Shown here: piece by piece, positions 7,142 to 14,070 of the stretch | How the letters are laid out: each line of letters opens with the position of its first letter | Numbering within the stretch: position 1 is the stretch's first letter | Origin: an uncultured Collinsella sp. | Lineage (GTDB): Bacteria; Actinomycetota; Coriobacteriia; Coriobacteriales; Coriobacteriaceae | Assembly (NCBI GenBank): GCA_902489965.1 | Contig: CABUCA010000018.1 | Span: 1 to 31,152 of the forward strand | Direction: 5' to 3' | DNA: 31,152 bases | Made by a program: the position numbers and the translations under genes | The notes under the pieces: generated by a model | The model's database searches: none | Told to the model about the DNA's origin: nothing | Seen by the model: the letters and a program-made list of their open reading frames with translations, nothing else

Positions 7142-8080
7142 TTATCCGCGCAGAAATGCGTATGCGCTGGTTGCTGCTATGGCTCCGTCAGAAACGGCGG
7201 TCACAACCTGACGTAAGCGCTTGGAACGGATGTCACCAGCAGCAAATAGACCTGGCGTGCGGGTCGACATGGATTCATCAGTCAGAATGCCGCCATCAGG
7301 CGCCAGATCAACTAGATGCTCAACAAGCTCGGTATGGGGTTGCGTGCCGGTAAAGACAAAAATGCCAAACGAGCCAGGCTCAAATGACTCGGTATGAGTC
7401 TCGCCGGATGCATTGTCCTTAAAGGTAATCGTCGTTGGCATGGCTTCGCCCGATAGCTCCACAATACTAGTTTGGTACCTAACTGTAATATTGTCTTTTG
7501 CGAGTACTTTCTGGACAACACCATCAGGCGCACGAAACTGGTCGCGGCGCAGCACGATGGTCACACTGCTGGCAATATCTGACAGGAACAGAGCCTCCTC
7601 GCAGGCAGCATTGCCGCCGCCGATGACAAAGACCTGTTTGCCGCGGAAGAACATACCGTCACATGTTGCGCAATATGAAACGCCACGACCGCGATACGTA
7701 TCCTCGCCAACAAAACCAGCAGATCGCGGCGTGGCACCCATGCAAGCGATAACGCTCGAGGCCAGCGTATCGCCCATATCGTGATGCACCGTAAACAGCG
7801 CTGCATCGGCATCGTAATCGATACCCGTAACCATGCTCCATGCGACCTGAGCTCCCAAGCCCTCTGCATGCTGCTGAAAACGCTCGCCGAGTTCGGCGCC
7901 ACTCAAGAGCGGAATGCCCGGATAGTTCTCGACTTCATTGGTCGTGGCGATCTGTCCACCCGACATGCCCTGCTCAATCACGGTCGTCGTCAGGTTGGCA
8001 CGCGCAGCGTAAATGGCGGCAGCATAGCCCGCGGGGCCTCCACCGATAATCGCAACATCAATCGGCTGATCGGTAGTCAT
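7142..8080 (-). CDS. trxB: Thioredoxin reductase (NADPH)
   Basis: A 312-residue FAD-dependent low-molecular-weight thioredoxin reductase that passes NADPH electrons to thioredoxin. Seen are the FAD Rossmann motif GGGPAG (13-18), the redox-active pair Cys137/Cys140 in SYCATCDG, the NADPH loop GGGNAA (154-159) and the C-terminal FAD motif GDIRSKRLRQVVTAVSDG. The ATG at 8080 follows AGAGGA by 6 nt; the frame runs further upstream to 8155 but without family similarity. It is divergent from the glycosyltransferase gene across a 117-bp gap. No thioredoxin gene is present in the window. A terminator ends the transcript at about 7060. Confidence 0.95.
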   Translation of the reverse strand: MTTDQPIDVAIIGGGPAGYAAAIYAARANLTTTVIEQGMSGGQIATTNEVENYPGIPLLSGAELGERFQQHAEGLGAQVAWSMVTGIDYDADAALFTVHHDMGDTLASSVIACMGATPRSAGFVGEDTYRGRGVSYCATCDGMFFRGKQVFVIGGGNAACEEALFLSDIASSVTIVLRRDQFRAPDGVVQKVLAKDNITVRYQTSIVELSGEAMPTTITFKDNASGETHTESFEPGSFGIFVFTGTQPHTELVEHLVDLAPDGGILTDESMSTRTPGLFAAGDIRSKRLRQVVTAVSDGAIAATSAYAFLRG

Positions 8081-8197
8081 GAAGAATCCTCTCGTCGAAA
8101 CGTTGTCGTTCTTTGCGCTCATACCCAAATTTACGTGAACATGACACTCATGCACTACAATGATAAATCGCGTAACAAAGCTGAAGGGGAGTTATCG

Positions 8198-9499
8198 ATG
8201 GATCAAACGCAGACGAGCAATAGCGCTCCCCTGCCCATGCAAGCCACTCCCCAACCGGAGCAAATGACCGTTTCACCTGCACAAAAACCCCTGGTAACCA
8301 TTGTGCACGCATCGGTTGGATCGGGCCACAAAGCCGCCGCCAACGCGATTGCACAAGCATTTGACCTTATCCGCGGCACCAAGGGAATCCCTAAGGATAT
8401 TGAGATCGAAGTCCTAGATATCCTTGATTTTGGACGCATTAGGTTCGATGGTAATAAAACAGCAGCGTCGTTTACCGGCGCCACGCGTCCCATTTACGAC
8501 CTGACCTGGCGATATACGCTTACAGGACATCTGCTCTGGGGCGGCGGCACAGCATGGTCACGAATTATGTTCCCCGCCTTCAACGAATATATTCGTCGCC
8601 GCAGGCCTATAGCCGTGGTCGCAACGCACATCACAGCGGCCAATGTTGCCGTGGGCGCCCGCGTAATTACGGGTATCGATTATCCGGTCATCTGCGTACC
8701 AACAGACTATGAAGTTGAAGGCTTTTGGCCCCACAAGGACACCGACCTATTCTGCGTAGCCAACGAGTTTATGGCCGAAACGCTGCGCCCGCGCAAGGTT
8801 CCCGAGTCAAAGATCCGCATAACGGGCATTCCCATTCGTGCCGGTTTCGATTCAGATTACAAACGCGAAGATGAGCTCAGCAAGTTCAATCTCCCCATAG
8901 ACAAAACCGTCGTATTGGTGATGGCCGGCGCCAGTTTGCCCCAACCATACGTGCGTTTCCGTGCCGCGATGGACCACACGCTCCCCTTCTTACGCAGCTT
9001 TGAGGACATGCACTTTGTCTTTTTACCGGGCAAGGATAAGGAATACGCCAACCGACTCAAAACGCTCTTCGACGCCATGAAGCTCGACAACGTGACGGTA
9101 CTGGACTACGTAGATGACATGGCGGCCCTCATGCACGGCTGCGACCTGGCAATCCTCAAATCGGGCGGGCTCACCGTCACCGAGTGCCTGTGCGCGCATC
9201 TGCCGATGATCCTACTGGGCAAATCATACGGTCAGGAAAAGGCCAACACCACGATGCTCACCGGCATGGGCGCCAGCATGCATGTCACCACCGCACGAGA
9301 ACTCATCGTAACCCTACGTCACTTGCACGACCATCCCGAATCACTCAAAGCCCTACTCATCAACGGCGAAGTACTACGCCGCCCCCACGCAGCCGAAGAC
9401 ATAGCCATCGCAACCATGGAGCTCGTAGGCAAACCCCAAAAGCGCAAACGAGCCTTCTGCCGCTTCTACTGGGGCGATAAACCCGCGCATATTCGCTAG
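8198..9499 (+). CDS. MGDG-synthase-like glycosyltransferase (GT28; UgtP-like)
   Basis: A 433-residue membrane-associated glycosyltransferase. An MGDG synthase N-domain (VTIVHASVGSGHKAAANAIA, about residues 32-51) is followed by a GT28 C-domain with LVMAGASLPQ, FVFLPGKDKEY and the donor-binding segment AILKSGGLTVTECLCAHLP. Relatives add glucose or galactose from a UDP-sugar to diacylglycerol, making glycolipids and lipoteichoic-acid anchors; the sugar here is unknown. I chose the ATG at 8198 because GAAGGGGAG ends 6 nt before it; the frame is open much further upstream, but that overlaps trxB and is its shadow. A hairpin element begins 14 nt past the stop. Confidence 0.88.
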   Translation: MDQTQTSNSAPLPMQATPQPEQMTVSPAQKPLVTIVHASVGSGHKAAANAIAQAFDLIRGTKGIPKDIEIEVLDILDFGRIRFDGNKTAASFTGATRPIYDLTWRYTLTGHLLWGGGTAWSRIMFPAFNEYIRRRRPIAVVATHITAANVAVGARVITGIDYPVICVPTDYEVEGFWPHKDTDLFCVANEFMAETLRPRKVPESKIRITGIPIRAGFDSDYKREDELSKFNLPIDKTVVLVMAGASLPQPYVRFRAAMDHTLPFLRSFEDMHFVFLPGKDKEYANRLKTLFDAMKLDNVTVLDYVDDMAALMHGCDLAILKSGGLTVTECLCAHLPMILLGKSYGQEKANTTMLTGMGASMHVTTARELIVTLRHLHDHPESLKALLINGEVLRRPHAAEDIAIATMELVGKPQKRKRAFCRFYWGDKPAHIR

Positions 9500-9512
9500 G
9501 GTCTTAATGTCC

Positions 9513-9614
9513 GCTAGCCTGCGGGAGGCCCTATATATCATCCCGTGCTCAAACATTCTCGCTTCGCTGCGAAACTGCGCGCGGGACGATATATAGGGCC
9601 TCCCGCAGGCTAGC
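9513..9614 (+). repeat. Conserved-loop hairpin element, copy 1
   Basis: Arms 9513-9545 and 9582-9614 (33 nt each) pair at 32 of 33 positions. The single mismatch is A9540 against C9587, 5 bp below the loop, and would be G-U on the opposite strand. The 36-nt loop (9546-9581) begins TGCTCAAACATTCTCGC and ends CTGCGAAACTGCGCG. It starts 14 nt after the glycosyltransferase stop. No T run follows, so it is not a standard terminator. The same loop occurs in reverse orientation in copy 2 with a different stem. Confidence 0.9.
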
Positions 9615-9690
9615 TGCGTTAACGTACTAGCAGCTATACCAGATTCCCCACCAGTAAAATCTGCAAAGGGGAACCAGAAAATATAAATAC

Positions 9691-9739
9691 AGTAAGCCGA
9701 CGCTACAAGGGGACGGTCCCTTTGTAGCGTCGGCTTACT
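9691..9739. repeat. 49-nt palindrome between the two hairpin elements
   Basis: AGTAAGCCGACGCTACAA (9691-9708) pairs exactly with 9722-9739. An internal G-T pair (9709/9721) and GGGAC/GTCCC lead to a very tight centre. It is unrelated in sequence to the flanking elements. The GGGACGGTCCC core looks like a repetitive extragenic palindrome, but copy number cannot be judged from one window. Confidence 0.8.
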
Positions 9740-9772
9740 AGAAAAGTAAATATTGTTTCAAGCGAGTAGCCG

Positions 9773-9875
9773 CCCGCCCGCCTCTCACACATATCGTTCC
9801 ACGCGCAGTTTCGCAGCGAGCGAAGCGAAGCGAGAATGTTTGAGCATGGAATGATATGTGTGAGAGGCGGGCGGG
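9773..9875 (-). repeat. Conserved-loop hairpin element, copy 2
   Basis: Arms 9773-9801 and 9847-9875 (29 nt each) pair at 28 of 29 positions; the exception is G9796/T9852, again 5 bp below the loop. The 45-nt loop (9802-9846) is the reverse complement of the copy 1 loop plus a 9-nt GCGA-rich duplication. Beyond the bases next to the loop the stem is a different sequence from copy 1. It ends 16 nt past the dut stop and, read in the dut direction, has the same orientation as copy 1 has to its own upstream gene. Confidence 0.9.
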
Positions 9876-9891
9876 AGGGATACGAGCGCCC

Positions 9892-10335
9892 CTAGGCGAC
9901 GCCGGAGGAGCCGAAGCCTCCGTTGCCTCGGTCGGTTTTGTCTAGTTCTTCTACTTCTATGAGGTTGACCGTAGGGACTTCTTGGATGACGAGCTGGGCT
10001 ATGCGGTCGCCTTTGTTGATTTGAATGTTATTGGAGGGATCCAGGTTGATGAGGATAACCTTGAGTTCTCCTCGGTAGTGGGCGTCGATGAGGCCCGGCG
10101 TGTTGACTATAGACAGGCCCTGCTTGATGGCGAGACCGCTACGGGGCTGGACGAAGCCGGCGTAGCCATCGGGCAGGGCGATAGCCAGCCCAGTAGAGAC
10201 CAGACGGCGTTCGAAGGGCTTCAGGACGCAGTCCTCGTTGGAGCGCAAATCCAAGCCGGCATCAGTGGGATGGGCGTATTTGGGAAGCTCGACGGTGGGG
10301 TCGAGACGCTTTATGGTGACGGTAATGTTGGACAT
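9892..10335 (-). CDS. dut: dUTP diphosphatase (dUTPase)
   Basis: A 147-residue trimeric dUTPase hydrolysing dUTP to dUMP and pyrophosphate, which keeps uracil out of DNA and supplies the dTMP precursor. All five family motifs are present in order: DAGLDL (I), PRSGLA (II), GLIDAHYRGE (III), RIAQLVI (IV) and the C-terminal arm RGNGGFGSSG (V). The ATG is 4 nt after the nrdR stop and its AAGGTGA ribosome-binding site overlaps that stop, so the two are translationally linked. The pairing with nrdR, the ribonucleotide reductase repressor, makes a dNTP-pool unit. No terminator other than hairpin copy 2 is seen downstream. Confidence 0.96.
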   Translation of the reverse strand: MSNITVTIKRLDPTVELPKYAHPTDAGLDLRSNEDCVLKPFERRLVSTGLAIALPDGYAGFVQPRSGLAIKQGLSIVNTPGLIDAHYRGELKVILINLDPSNNIQINKGDRIAQLVIQEVPTVNLIEVEELDKTDRGNGGFGSSGVA

Positions 10336-10339
10336 GGAA

Positions 10340-10783
10340 TCACCTTAGCTTGTCGAGCTCTTGCAGAAACTCATCGACGTCTTTGAAATCGCGGTAGACC
10401 GAGGCAAAGCGGATGTACGCCACCTTGTCGATCTTGGCCAAGCGCTTGAGCACCATGTCACCCAACTCATGGGACGTGACGGCCGTCAGCGTACGAGAAC
10501 GCAGCTCGACCTCGATATCGTCGATAATCTCATTGAGCTTCTTAGTGTCGATATCGCGCTTGATGGTGGCGCGCATCAAGCCGACGAGCAGCTTATTGCG
10601 ATCGAACCGCTGCTTAGTTCCGTCCGACTTAATGACCTCAATTGGGTCTTCGCATCGCTCAAACGTTGTAAAGCGGTAGTTACACGAGCAACATTCGCGA
10701 CGGCGCTTAATGGTGTTATTTGACTCCTGCATACGGGAATCAACGACGCGGGTATGTGCCTTGCCGCATTTGGGACAGCGCAT
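10340..10783 (-). CDS. nrdR: Transcriptional repressor NrdR
   Basis: A 147-residue nucleotide-sensing repressor of ribonucleotide reductase genes. The N-terminal zinc ribbon uses Cys3, Cys6, Cys31 and Cys34 (MRCPKCG, RRRECCSC, then RFTTFE). An ATP-cone at about residues 48-138 binds ATP or dATP and sets the oligomeric state. The start has a strong GAGGAGG site. It lies 51 nt downstream of the LysM gene with no terminator between them, so it can be read from the SOS-controlled promoter. The order LysM-nrdR beside lexA is the same as in mycobacteria. Confidence 0.96.
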   Translation of the reverse strand: MRCPKCGKAHTRVVDSRMQESNNTIKRRRECCSCNYRFTTFERCEDPIEVIKSDGTKQRFDRNKLLVGLMRATIKRDIDTKKLNEIIDDIEVELRSRTLTAVTSHELGDMVLKRLAKIDKVAYIRFASVYRDFKDVDEFLQELDKLR

Positions 10784-10834
10784 AGTACCTCCTCTTAAAC
10801 GATAACAAGGGTACCATGCGCAGCGCGATAATGA

Positions 10835-11287
10835 TTACGAACGAGCAGGAACCTTAAGATGCGCACCGGCGGCGAGCGAACCGTGCTCCAGATGATTGAC
10901 GTTACGGATTATGTCGGAAGTCTCTTGCGTGGAAAGGCCTTCGATTGGATATTCCTCGGCAAGCGACCAAAGAGAATCGCTAGGCTGAACGCGAATGGTC
11001 TCATAGGTAACGTTGGAAACGGACTCGGCATACGCGGCGTGACGAGCGCTAAAGACCGACGTAGCGAGGACAAAGAAGAGTGTAAGCGCAACGGCAACGG
11101 CGACGATCGTCGGAACCTTCAGGGCAACGCGGGCCGGCGCGACTACAGCCCGCTGATTGCGAGCAGGCTTTACGGTCAAAGGCTGAAAGCCGGAGCGGCC
11201 ACCCTGAACAACCGTAAAAGTGGGTTCTGCAGGCGTCTCGAGCTTAAGGGCGAGGTTTCCCTGGACCATATTCGTTGCGTTCATCAT
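10835..11287 (-). CDS. Membrane-anchored LysM protein, YneA/Rv2719c-like SOS division inhibitor
   Basis: A protein of about 150 residues with a cytoplasmic tail of about 57 residues, one transmembrane helix (VPTIVAVAVALTLFFVLATS), and an external LysM domain (TIRVQPSDSLWSLAEEYP through LKVPARS). Bacillus YneA and mycobacterial Rv2719c/ChiZ have this build, lie divergent from lexA and halt division during the SOS response; that role is inferred here from architecture, position and the LexA boxes. Two adjacent ATG codons (11287 and 11284) follow GAGAGGAG; the second has better spacing. The length is close to Rv2719c and longer than YneA, mainly because of the N-terminal tail. Confidence 0.85.
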   Translation of the reverse strand: MMNATNMVQGNLALKLETPAEPTFTVVQGGRSGFQPLTVKPARNQRAVVAPARVALKVPTIVAVAVALTLFFVLATSVFSARHAAYAESVSNVTYETIRVQPSDSLWSLAEEYPIEGLSTQETSDIIRNVNHLEHGSLAAGAHLKVPARS

Positions 11288-11354
11288 GTTCTCCTCTCGC
11301 GTGTTTTGCTGAGAACAGTTTTATCAAGCCGCGCGGACAAAAATGTCTAGCGCA

Positions 11355-11368
11355 AGAACGAATGTTCG
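11355..11368. promoter_or_regulatory. LexA box 1 (lexA / LysM gene intergenic)
   Basis: AGAACGAATGTTCG matches the CGAAC-N4-GTTCG SOS box at all but the first base. It lies just downstream of the LysM gene -10 box, near its transcription start. Confidence 0.75.
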
Positions 11369-11374
11369 GTTATT

Positions 11375-11402
11375 ATTATCTTCGAACAGTTGTTCCTGTC
11401 AA
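11375..11402 (-). promoter_or_regulatory. Promoter of the LysM-nrdR-dut run
   Basis: On the - strand TTGACA (11397-11402), a 16-bp spacer and GATAAT (11375-11380). LexA box 2 fills the spacer, so LexA should block polymerase directly. Confidence 0.75.
11383..11396. promoter_or_regulatory. LexA box 2
   Basis: CGAACAGTTGTTCC, one base off the palindromic SOS consensus at the last position. It occupies the spacer of the LysM gene promoter. Confidence 0.8.
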
Positions 11403-11410
11403 GCAAAATT

Positions 11411-11424
11411 CGAACATTTGTTTG
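11411..11424. promoter_or_regulatory. LexA box 3, nearest lexA
   Basis: CGAACATTTGTTTG fits the Bacillus-type consensus CGAACRNRYGTTYG except at inner spacer bases. It lies 24 nt before the lexA ATG and suits autorepression. The lexA promoter itself is unclear; TTGTTC (11390-11395) with AACATT (11413-11418) is a weak possibility that overlaps boxes 2 and 3. Confidence 0.8.
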
Positions 11425-11447
11425 ACATTGGTAGAGAGGATGCCCTG

Positions 11448-12092
11448 ATGGCTCGCAAAATTACCAAGCGTCAGCAGCAAATTTACGACTTCATCAAGGA
11501 ATATCAGCAGGAGAAGGGTTATCCGCCCAGCGTGCGCGAGATGGCTTCTGCCGTGGGCCTTTCCTCCCCCAGCACCGTGCATGCCCATCTATCTGCCCTG
11601 GAGGCGCGCGGGCTACTCAAGCGCGATGCCACCAAACCGCGCGCCCTGGAACTCTTTAACGAGGACGGTTCCTCTGTCTCAATTTCTAAATCTGACGAGC
11701 CCACCGCACCTCGCGGGACGGTCTCGCTACCGCTCGTTGGTCGAGTCGCGGCTGGGATCCCCATTCTGGCCGAACAGAATATCGAAGACACATTTACTAT
11801 CCCGACCGAAATCGCCACTGATCAGGGTTCCTTTATCCTTGAGGTGCATGGGAGCTCAATGATCAATGTCGGCATCTTCAATGGCGATTACATCATCGTC
11901 CGTGAACAAAAAAGTGCCATGAACGGCGAAATTGTCGTGGCCATGATTGATGGTTCAGCGACCGTCAAGACGTTCTACAAGGAGCAGGGACGCGTACGCC
12001 TGCAGCCCGAGAATGACACCATGGAGCCTATCTATGCAACAAATCCCGTTATCCTGGGCAAAGTCGTCGGCTTGATGCGCCGGTTCTCGTAA
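11448..12092 (+). CDS. lexA: LexA repressor
   Basis: A 214-residue SOS repressor. The winged helix-turn-helix (residues 1-65, KITKRQQQIYDFIKEY, PPSVREMASAVGLSSPSTVH) binds the boxes described above. The self-cleavage site is Ala102-Gly103 within GRVAAGIP. The catalytic dyad is Ser137 (GSSM) and Lys174 (ATVKTF). RecA filaments, encoded at 20415-21563, trigger cleavage. The ATG at 11448 follows GAGAGGA by 7 nt; an earlier in-frame start at 11343 would translate the operators and was rejected. The stop overlaps the next gene's ATG by one base (TAATG), so the DUF1624 gene is translationally coupled and probably SOS-influenced. Confidence 0.97.
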   Translation: MARKITKRQQQIYDFIKEYQQEKGYPPSVREMASAVGLSSPSTVHAHLSALEARGLLKRDATKPRALELFNEDGSSVSISKSDEPTAPRGTVSLPLVGRVAAGIPILAEQNIEDTFTIPTEIATDQGSFILEVHGSSMINVGIFNGDYIIVREQKSAMNGEIVVAMIDGSATVKTFYKEQGRVRLQPENDTMEPIYATNPVILGKVVGLMRRFS

Positions 12093-12796
12093 TGCAAAAA
12101 CACATCACCATCTTTGATACCGTCCGCGGGTTTACGATGATTTCAATGGCAGGTTTTCACGCTTGCTACGATCTCGCCTACCTGTACGGCTGGGATATGC
12201 CCTGGTTTACTCAGACCGTCTTTCAAGACATCTGGCGCGCCAGCATCAGCTGGGTATTTTTGTTTATCGCGGGTTGGATGTGCACGCTCTCACGCAACAA
12301 TGCCAAACGAGCGGCCAAGTACGCTGCCGCAGCTTTGGTCGTCTGGATCGCAACAACGCTCGTATCGGTCGACGATTCAGTGAACTTTGGCATCATTTAT
12401 TGCATGGCGGCGTGTACCGCTGTGACAGCCGTAGCACGACCGATGCTTAAGAAAGTGCCCAGCACGTGGGGCATTGCGATATGCCTCGCTCTCTTCGCGG
12501 CGACATGGGGCATCCCGAAATCGACCTATTCATTCCCCTATTTGGCGTGGCTAGGATTTCCCGGCCCCCGATTTGTTTCAGGCGACTATTATCCAATCAT
12601 CCCGTTCATATTCATGTATCTCACAGGATACTTTGCTGCGCGCACCGCTCAAAGATGCGAACATCCCACCCCAAGCTGGGCCTACGCCAACCCCCTGCCG
12701 GCGCTCGCCAGCCTTGGACGTCACGCTCTCCCCTTTTATCTGCTGCATCAGCCCATCATTCTGGGCATTTTGGAGATCGTCTACTCGGTGCGATAA
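12092..12796 (+). CDS. DUF1624 / heparan-alpha-glucosaminide N-acetyltransferase-like membrane protein
   Basis: A 234-residue polytopic membrane protein. The N-terminus FDTVRGFTMISMAGFHACYDL matches the start of the DUF1624/HGSNAT-like acyltransferase fold, with conserved Arg and His in the first helix. About six hydrophobic segments follow, ending in LGRHALPFYLLHQPIILGIL, the typical last helix. Family members move acyl groups across membranes, but no substrate can be named here. Coupling to lexA by TAATG is unusual company for such a protein. Its 3' end overlaps the hflX 3' end by 16 bp, leaving no room for a separate terminator. Confidence 0.78.
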   Translation: MQKHITIFDTVRGFTMISMAGFHACYDLAYLYGWDMPWFTQTVFQDIWRASISWVFLFIAGWMCTLSRNNAKRAAKYAAAALVVWIATTLVSVDDSVNFGIIYCMAACTAVTAVARPMLKKVPSTWGIAICLALFAATWGIPKSTYSFPYLAWLGFPGPRFVSGDYYPIIPFIFMYLTGYFAARTAQRCEHPTPSWAYANPLPALASLGRHALPFYLLHQPIILGILEIVYSVR

Positions 12797-14070
12797 CGCT
12801 CGAGCCGCGGTGCAATGCGAGCCGGCAACTTCGCCACAATGCGAACACCGTCCTCGAGATATTCCTCATGCAGAAGGGTGCCCTGCTCATGCACCAGCGT
12901 GATGAGAGCGCCCTCGCGATACGGAATATCAGCGGAGAGCAACACATCGGTGGCAGCTGCCTCACGAGCAATGCGGTCGACGAGATCGTCGAGTCCCTCA
13001 CCCGTCTGGGCCGAGAACAGCACGGCTTCGGGATAACGACGACTGAAACTCAATCGATCAACGCTATCGAGAAGATCGATTTTATTGAATACGGTCAGCG
13101 TTAAACGCTCTCCGGCGCCGATCTCATCAAGCACGCGGTCGACAGCCTCCAGCTGCCGCTCATAGTCCTCGTCAGACGCATCTACGACTTTGAGAATTAG
13201 ATCGGCACCCAAAACCTCGGACAGCGTCGATTTAAAGGCATCGACCAGACCATGCGGCAGCTTTTGAATAAAGCCGACGGTATCGGTAATCGTCATGCCG
13301 CGACCGCCGGGCAGACGATACGAACGCGTCGTCGGGTCGAGCGTAGCAAACAGCTTGTCCTGCGAAAGTACCGTAGAGCCGGTCAGACGATTGAGTAACG
13401 TCGATTTACCGGCATTGGTATAACCGGCTAACGCGACGCGAAACGCCGGTGACTCAATGCGACTCTTGGATTGAACATCGCGACGCTGTTCAACCTGCTT
13501 GAGCTCACGACGAAGCGCAGCGATCTTATTACGAATGAGGCGACGGTCGACCTCGAGCTGACTTTCGCCCTGACCAAAACGTGAGCCGATGCCGCCGCGC
13601 GTCTGCTCCTTGGCGAGATGGCTCCACATGCCACGCAGGCGAGGCAACAAATATTGAAGCTGTGCCAGCTGTACCTGCAGGCGTCCCTCACGCGTCTGAG
13701 CATGCAGGCCAAAGATATCCAGGATCAGTGCTGTGCGATCGATAATCTTTACCGGCTCGCCCACGGCTTTCTCCAAATAGGATTGCTGCGAGGGGGTCAG
13801 GTCGTCGTCAAAAATAACGACATCGGCATCCATGCGATGCACCAGGCCGCACAGCTCTTCAACCTTACCGGAACCGATAAACGATTTAGGATACGGCTTT
13901 ACCAAACGCTGCGACAAGCGTGCCACGCACCGGGCACCAGCTGTGTGGGCAAGACGCTCCAGCTCATCAAGCGAGCGATCGAGCGGCCATGCATTGTCGC
14001 GCCACTCAACACCAACTAATATGGCACGCTCGGGCTCGGGTGCAGTGGGAACAAGGGGGAAACGGGCCAT
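12781..14070 (-). CDS. hflX: GTPase HflX
   Basis: A 429-residue ribosome-associated GTPase that splits stalled 70S ribosomes, notably after heat or antibiotic stress. The N-terminal HflX domain includes FIGSGKVEEL and the stretch around RGGIGSRFGQGESQLEVDRR, followed by a coiled coil. The G domain has GYTNAGKS (216-223), DTVGFIQKLPHGLV (G3, from 263) and NKID (329-332). The ATG overlaps the miaA stop by one base and GAGG lies just upstream. It is the last gene of the rny-GHKL-spoVS-miaB-miaA-hflX run. miaA-hflX adjacency is widespread in bacteria. Confidence 0.96.
   Translation of the reverse strand: MARFPLVPTAPEPERAILVGVEWRDNAWPLDRSLDELERLAHTAGARCVARLSQRLVKPYPKSFIGSGKVEELCGLVHRMDADVVIFDDDLTPSQQSYLEKAVGEPVKIIDRTALILDIFGLHAQTREGRLQVQLAQLQYLLPRLRGMWSHLAKEQTRGGIGSRFGQGESQLEVDRRLIRNKIAALRRELKQVEQRRDVQSKSRIESPAFRVALAGYTNAGKSTLLNRLTGSTVLSQDKLFATLDPTTRSYRLPGGRGMTITDTVGFIQKLPHGLVDAFKSTLSEVLGADLILKVVDASDEDYERQLEAVDRVLDEIGAGERLTLTVFNKIDLLDSVDRLSFSRRYPEAVLFSAQTGEGLDDLVDRIAREAAATDVLLSADIPYREGALITLVHEQGTLLHEEYLEDGVRIVAKLPARIAPRLERYRTE

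Larger units (their letters stand above)
9500..9891. other. Gene-free interval with three inverted-repeat structures
   Basis: This 392-bp stretch lies between convergent stops of the glycosyltransferase gene and dut. No plausible reading frame was found. About two thirds of it is inverted repeat: two roughly 102-nt hairpins at the edges and a 49-nt palindrome near the middle. The remaining spacers are AT-richer and unremarkable, apart from GCAAAGGGGAACC near 9663, which faintly echoes the central palindrome. Confidence 0.85.

Noticed and set aside
7781..8197. Upstream extension of the glycosyltransferase
   Set aside because: It overlaps trxB on the other strand and lacks family similarity; the ATG at 8198 follows GAAGGGGAG.
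9691..9739. Central palindrome as a rho-independent terminator
   Set aside because: There is no T tract on either side and the loop is almost absent.
9500..9891. CRISPR array or retron in the gene-free stretch
   Set aside because: There are no regularly spaced direct repeats, no cas gene and no reverse transcriptase; the structure is inverted repeats only.
11343..11447. Upstream extension of LexA
   Set aside because: It would translate three LexA boxes and spoil the normal LexA N-terminus.
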